The notes beneath the pieces were generated by a model. The model was not told where the DNA came from and searched no databases. It saw only the letters and a program-made list of their open reading frames with translations. Positions 58,594 through 64,000 of a DNA stretch of 64,000 nucleotides are shown piece after piece. Origin of the DNA: Apostichopus japonicus (Eukaryota > Echinodermata > Holothuroidea > Aspidochirotida > Stichopodidae); assembly GCF_037975245.1 (NCBI RefSeq), contig NC_092562.1, positions 29,151,554-29,215,553 on the forward strand. Direction: 5' to 3'. A program made the position numbers and the translations under genes. Within the stretch, counting starts at the first letter, position 1, and each line of letters starts with the position of its first letter.

Positions 58594-59622
58594 CTCCAGA
58601 ACTACACCCCCCCCCCTTGTCTAGAGCTACGCCTCTCCATTATCTAGAACTACACCCCTCCCTTTTCTTGAACTACACCCCTCCCTTGTATAGAACTACA
58701 CCCCTCACTTGTCTAGAACTACACCCCTCCCGTATATAGAACTACACGCCTCCCTTGTCTAAACTACACCCCTACCTTGTCTAGAACTACACCCCTTGTC
58801 TAGAACTACACACCTCCCTTGTCTCGAACTACACCCTCCTTTGTCTAGAACTACACCCCTCCCTTGTCTATAACTACACCCCCATTGTCTAGAGCTACAC
58901 CCCTCCATTATCTAGAACTACACCATCCCTTTTCTTGAACTACACCCCTCCCTTGTCTTTAACTACACCCCTCCCTTGTCTAAAACTACACGCCTCCCTT
59001 GCCTAAACTACACCCCTCCCTTGTCTAGAACTACACCCCCCTTGTCTAGAACTACACACCTCCCTTGTCTCGAACTACACCCTCCTTTGTCTAGAACTAC
59101 ACCCCTCTCTCGTCTATAACTACACCCCCTTGTCTAGGGCTACTCCCCTCCATTATCTAGAACTACACCCTCCCTTTTCTTGAACTACACCCCTCCCTTG
59201 CATATAACTACACCCCTCCCTTGTCTAGGACTACACCCCTCCCTTGTCTAGAACTACACGCCTCCCATGTCTAGAACTAAACCCCTCCCTTATATAGAAC
59301 TACACACCTCCCTTGTCTAAACTACACCCCTCCCTTGTCTAAACTACACCCTCAGTTGTCTAGAACTACACCCCCCCCCCCCTTGTCTAGAACTACACAC
59401 CTCCCTTGTCTAGAACTACACGCCTCCCTTTTCTAGAACTACACCCCTCCCTTTTACAGAACTACAACCCTCCCTTGTCTAGAACTACACCCCTCTCTTG
59501 TGTAGAACTACATCCCTCCCTTGTGTAGGACTACACCCCTCCTTTGTGTAGAACTACATGCCTCCCTCGCCTTTAACTACACCCCTCCTTTGTCTTGAAA
59601 TACATACCCCTCTTGTCTACAC
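58594..59622. repeat. Minisatellite, ~23-bp unit, about 45 copies
   Basis: Unit TGTCTAGAACTACACCCC plus TCCCT, with length variants of 17-24 bp. It abuts the 5' end of the decayed LINE, so it either truncated the LINE or grew next to it. Confidence 0.95.
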
Positions 59623-62324
59623 TCAAAAGAACACCCCGGAATACCATATAAAGCTATAGACTGTCGCATGAATTTAACCGTTTTCTGGGTGAAGTCAATA
59701 AATGAGAAGATTTGAACATATTATGGAACGCAAAAAGGGAAAAATCAAACAACAACAACATTCATTGCATTGATGACTATATAAATTCAAATGGCGACGA
59801 CGTGATTTGATGTATTGATGTCATACTTATGTGCAATAACTACATAAATGTATACAGCAGCTACGTAAAATAGTATAACAACAACGCAAAAATATACATC
59901 ATATTTCAGTATGGCAACGTCATTTTTCTCTGTAATGTCATCGTTAATTATTTTATTGACGGGTAAACCGCATATGATAACAACATAAACACACGAGAAG
60001 TCTACGTAAAGTGCACTGATAACAAGCTGAGAACAGAAGATGACGGCGCTATTTCACTTAACGTAATAGAGATATACATCGACGTAGTAGATCGCTACGA
60101 TGACAGCTTTTCAAACAACTTTTAATCCAACGGCATAAATTCATGTGACAACGTAATATCATGCAACGAAAGGGATGGCGCGCTTCTATTTTTTCGATCA
60201 GAGCCGTCTCAGTATACGGCTTTGAATTGAGCTAGCGGGAGTTATTGTTTCAAGCCCTCGGAATCATTGTTTGAATATTCAACACGGAATTAGAATAAAA
60301 TACACAACTGTAGAAAATGGGAGCTACTCTTCGAGAATTAGGATATGGGGAAGATGTAATTTTAAAATTTCGAAAGAGTAGGAGTGAGTTTTGCTGTTAT
60401 CTGAACTTGTATAATATATTTTTTTTATTGTTGGAAGAAACATACCACAACCTCAGGCTCATAAGCTAGCAATATGTCTCAAAGCTATAGGATAAATAAA
60501 ACATATATAAGCTATAGGCTTCAGGTCTAACAGTCAGAGTATACGCTTAAATAAGAGTTTTATGCATATTCAGTCGTTTTGAGGATATTTAGGTATACTA
60601 TGGAGGTTTTTAGAAAACCTTCGGGGTCGTCTGGTCACCCTAATTATTATATAGGTTTACTTGACATTATATGTTAGAATTTCAACCCACCGCACGCACT
60701 AGGATAAATTACACACTACGTGAAAGAGACGCAGTCAAACTGACACCGTCGATGGGGGTAGTGGGGGGGGGGCACATTTCCGACCGAGCCGCTCTGATTG
60801 CGACACTGGTCTACTTCTTAAATCGTACATTTTATTTCAAGGATGATTGGCTGATGTTAATGCAAAATATTAAATAACATTTTATAGCGCTTTGTGTTGA
60901 ATTTCCAGATGAAAATGCGCGCTACCTCTCTTAGCACAATCATTTAGTTATAGTACGCCCAGTTTTCTTCTTCAAACTGGTGCTGTTTTAAATATTGATA
61001 CTGACCAATCATTGCATTTGTGTCATCGAAAAATATATATTCCCGGATCCCCAATGCATGATCCTTCTGGCAGTGATCCACCTTACATGCATGTGTGGAT
61101 CTTAGTTTTGACGAGGTCTTGGTTTTGCAGTTGGTGAGGGTGGGGGGGGGGGGGTGGGGGTCTTACTTTTGCGGTTGAGGCATAGTTTTGTAGTTCGTCG
61201 GCTCTTAATGTGCAGCGGGTCTTTTAGCAAATGGGTCCCATCTTAGGTTTGTAGACACCCAGTTTTATTGCATCTGTTTACTACGGTACTTCTTTTTAAT
61301 TTATATGTGTATATTCAACAACCAGTTTGGTAAGTTGCAAACATCAAACCACACAGTATAATACTAATTGAATGAACAAATAGGCATTTTGTTTGACGGA
61401 ATAGACTACCAGAATGATAGTAGAATACCATGGGTATGACTCACTGCTTATATCATTCAATAGATCACTTTTCACTTTCCTTTCCGACACTTCCAAATAA
61501 TCTGCAACCCCTCAACTTATATCTTATTTCGTCGGACATTCTCGAATATAATACCTTTGCCGTAAGAAATCCTCTTGTGAACTAATCCTCAATTCGTGCT
61601 CGAAAACAACGGTAATGACCACATTTGGTTCGAAACGTATACGGAAAGGGCTCTGGCTCAAATCAGACCCGCTTATTCGGATCTGGTTCGAATTATAGAA
61701 TCCAGTTCAAAAGTAGAAGCGCGCCATCACCTACGTTGCATGATATTACGTTGTCTATGGAACGCGAAAAGGGAAAACTTATTTCGTTGCCTAAACTAAG
61801 TTTGTTGTGGTCTAAACTAAAGTTGTTGCTGCTGTTTTACCACGTTGTTGCTCAAACTCACATTGATGTCTTAACCTCCTTTGTCTAAACATACGTCGTT
61901 GTCTAAATTTACGTTGTTGCCAACGGCGCTGTTCAAAATTACTCAACCACGTAATGTAAACCAGAATGCAAAATGCATTAAGGTTTCAATGACTTCAGTG
62001 CACTCTTTCTGCTTGTTAGTATAAGCAAAACTAGCTGTTACAATAGAAATGGCCCGAACCACCATTTTGATACAATAACAATATGGCATGATAAACACAG
62101 GTCAGTCTACTGTACGTGGCTGTACACACCTCCACCCAAAAAATAGGGATCTTGGAGGTCCAAGTCAAGTTGGGGTCACCAGACGCCAAATTGTGGAAAC
62201 CTTGTTTGATAAGCTACCGTAGGCTCCCATCGCCAGCCTATCAGATAACACATCAGAGCACATCAGATAACGAATATAAGGCTGCACGGTAAACAACTTT
62301 AAAAATGTTATAGGCTATGCATAT
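59623..62324. other. Upstream intergenic region, nothing recognised
   Basis: AT-rich, with a G run at about 61142-61162 and a lone hAT-type end (GTCTGGTCACCCTA at 60629-60642). Short open frames here match no family I recognise. Confidence 0.5.
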
Positions 62325-62706
62325 ACGCTGGGAATGTCGGAACTCAAGTAAAACGAGTGTCTAGACAAAGTACCAGCATTAGAAATACTGCATTTTTAAC
62401 CTGATTTCATTTAGCCCCTTCGACAATGTGTAGATTACGCTGTGAATGTCGGAAATCAAGTAAAACGAGTGTAATTGCAAAGTACCAGCATAATTAAAAA
62501 TCATACGGCACTTTTAATCTGATTTCATTTAGCTCCTTCAACAATGTGTAGAGATACGCTGTGAATATCGGAAATCAAGTAAAACGAGTGTCGAGACAAA
62601 ATGCAGGCATAATGATAAAATACTGCACTTTTAAACCTATTTTAGAACCAGTAAACAATGTCTGGATATGTTGTGAATGTCGGCAATCAAGTAAAACGAG
62701 TGAAAA
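62325..62706. repeat. Tandem repeat, ~120-bp unit, 3.3 copies
   Basis: Each unit has ACGCTGTGAATGTCGGAAAT, CAAGTAAAACGAGTGT, AAGTACCAGCAT, then CTGATTTCATTTAGC and ACAATGTGTAGA. Copies are clearly diverged. Confidence 0.88.
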
Positions 62707-63869
62707 TCATAGGCTTTTTAATAGAGACAACAGTTTTCGTCCCGATCGAACACCAATTGCGTTTATTATATGACCTATACTTTTCCTAGTATAATTGTAA
62801 AGATGCGATCGTATAACTGCCTGTTCTTTGTGAATGCTCTACAAAATGTATATGGCAGATGCCATCCAGTGCCCTAGCTTCGCTGTTTTACAGGGGCGGC
62901 CGCCCGACCTTCATTTCGCCTGCCCTGCGACTCTTCCCTCCTCGCCAAATCCGTTTATAGTACCTCCATGTTGACCTTGCAGCGATTTCACCAGCAACTT
63001 CAAATATCCCCGTACATGCTGTGTGCATATCTCGCTAAATTCCACGCAATTGTTTTAGGCCTGTTCGAACTTCGGAGTTTCAAGTGTACATGCGCAAATC
63101 CTGAAAATTTGTGAAGAAAAGATCATATAACCGTACCTACAACACATAGCCCTAGTCAAACTCGAGTGTATATTGGATGATTCGTTTCTTGCATAACAAG
63201 TTAGCGGTCTTTTTGGTCTAAAAATTCGTAACAATGCTGAGCGAGGTTTGTGTTTATGTCATTTACCCGACAAACCCTTTTGCAAATCGAAACACCGAAC
63301 TGGATTGGTGTTACAAATGAACTTGCTTGGCGGGTTTAGTAAACTAGTTCAGTGAGTGTATTGCCTACGTACTTCAATATTGTGCCCTTAGTGTTACTCA
63401 CGAAGCGCAGACTACATCCAACCATAGAGCAACTGATCCAACATTTACCCAGGATGCTTTGCAGTATTTGGAAACAACCAACTCTTCGAAAATTATAGTA
63501 TTTAAATAACCTTTTTACGCAATGTCGAAACTTCAATGACTACTTTTGACGATGTATGAATACAGTAGTTTATTCACACGAATGTTGCACCAGAATCATG
63601 ACTTGAAGCACGTGGCCAAAGGGACCGCAAACATCATTTTACTCAAATTGGCAACAAAGAAATTACTGTGGTACGAATACACATTTTACATGATCAACTC
63701 TCAATACGGAGAGAACAAAACATACTGTGAGATGAAAAGTCCTTTTCAGTATCAGAGATGTTGTGGTAGCTTTCCGCAAAACTCAAAGATTGTCTCAACT
63801 CATAACTTTCTGTGATAAAACAATTATTCAAATATTAAGTTAACAATATCGTTAACAACGTCCTCGGAG
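62707..63869. other. Upstream intergenic region, nothing recognised
   Basis: Includes an 89-codon open frame on the plus strand (63546-63815) without recognisable motifs. No gene can be supported. Confidence 0.4.
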
Positions 63870-63959
63870 TTGTAGCAACTATCATGTAAATATCGTTAAC
63901 AACGTGAATTAGTTCGACAAATCAGGTTGCTAACAATATTTACATGGCTGTTGCTACAA
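63870..63959. repeat. 34-bp imperfect inverted repeat with 22-bp loop
   Basis: The left arm 63870-63903 (begins TTGTAGCAACTATCATGTAA) and right arm 63926-63959 (ends GGCTGTTGCTACAA) match at 29 of 34 positions when one is reversed. A copy of AACAATATCGTTAACAACG lies just upstream at 63842. Possibly a small foldback element or MITE core. Confidence 0.8.
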
Positions 63960-64000
63960 ATGTTTCCCTTTTCGCGTTACATAGTTAAACAGTTGTTTGA

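Noticed and set aside
63546-63815. 89-codon plus-strand frame as a gene
   Set aside because: No recognisable family, no clear splice or promoter context, and a length expected by chance in 64 kb.

Overview
The window is animal nuclear DNA. It has spliced genes with GT-AG introns, large AT-rich introns, many micro- and minisatellites, LINE, SINE and hAT-type transposon remnants, and no bacterial-style operons. The gene content plus the mix of hAT MITEs, CR1/Jockey-like LINE pieces and tRNA-derived SINEs suggests a marine invertebrate deuterostome. An echinoderm is my best guess, from general impression only.

Three conserved genes can be read. (1) 1137-1804, minus strand: the first two coding exons of LRRC40, a leucine-rich-repeat protein; the rest lies beyond the left edge. 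(2) 5228-12696, plus strand: a complete eight-coding-exon STN1 gene (OBFC1), 371 aa, the OB-fold subunit of the CST telomere-replication complex. It is head-to-head with LRRC40 across about 3.4 kb. (3) 18014-55281, minus strand: a complete seven-coding-exon nicotinic acetylcholine receptor subunit, 509 aa, with signal peptide, Cys-loop and four membrane segments. It lacks the loop B tryptophan and the loop C vicinal cysteines, so it is a non-alpha type. STN1 and the receptor gene are convergent, with about 5.3 kb between their stop codons. All reconstructed exons join in phase with GT-AG borders.

The rest is introns and intergenic DNA. The receptor gene spreads over 37 kb because of a 17.9-kb intron 2. 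That intron holds a 4.4-kb array of a 58-bp minisatellite with higher-order structure, a 39-bp array that keeps a 327-codon frame open, a 75-bp array, a 532-bp hAT element and several (TA)n blocks. Receptor intron 1 holds more (TA)n, tRNA-derived SINEs and a hAT MITE. Upstream of the receptor gene (55.7-58.6 kb) lies a decayed LINE on the minus strand. Two copies of one MITE family and a (GAGT)n block interrupt it, and a 1-kb minisatellite of about 23 bp abuts it. STN1 intron 5 is a five-unit minisatellite of about 99 bp; each unit copies the splice acceptor of the next exon.

The genes are not obviously linked in function. STN1 acts at telomeres, LRRC40 has no settled role, and the receptor is a ligand-gated cation channel subunit. 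The most unusual content is the repeat architecture and how it sits on the splice signals.
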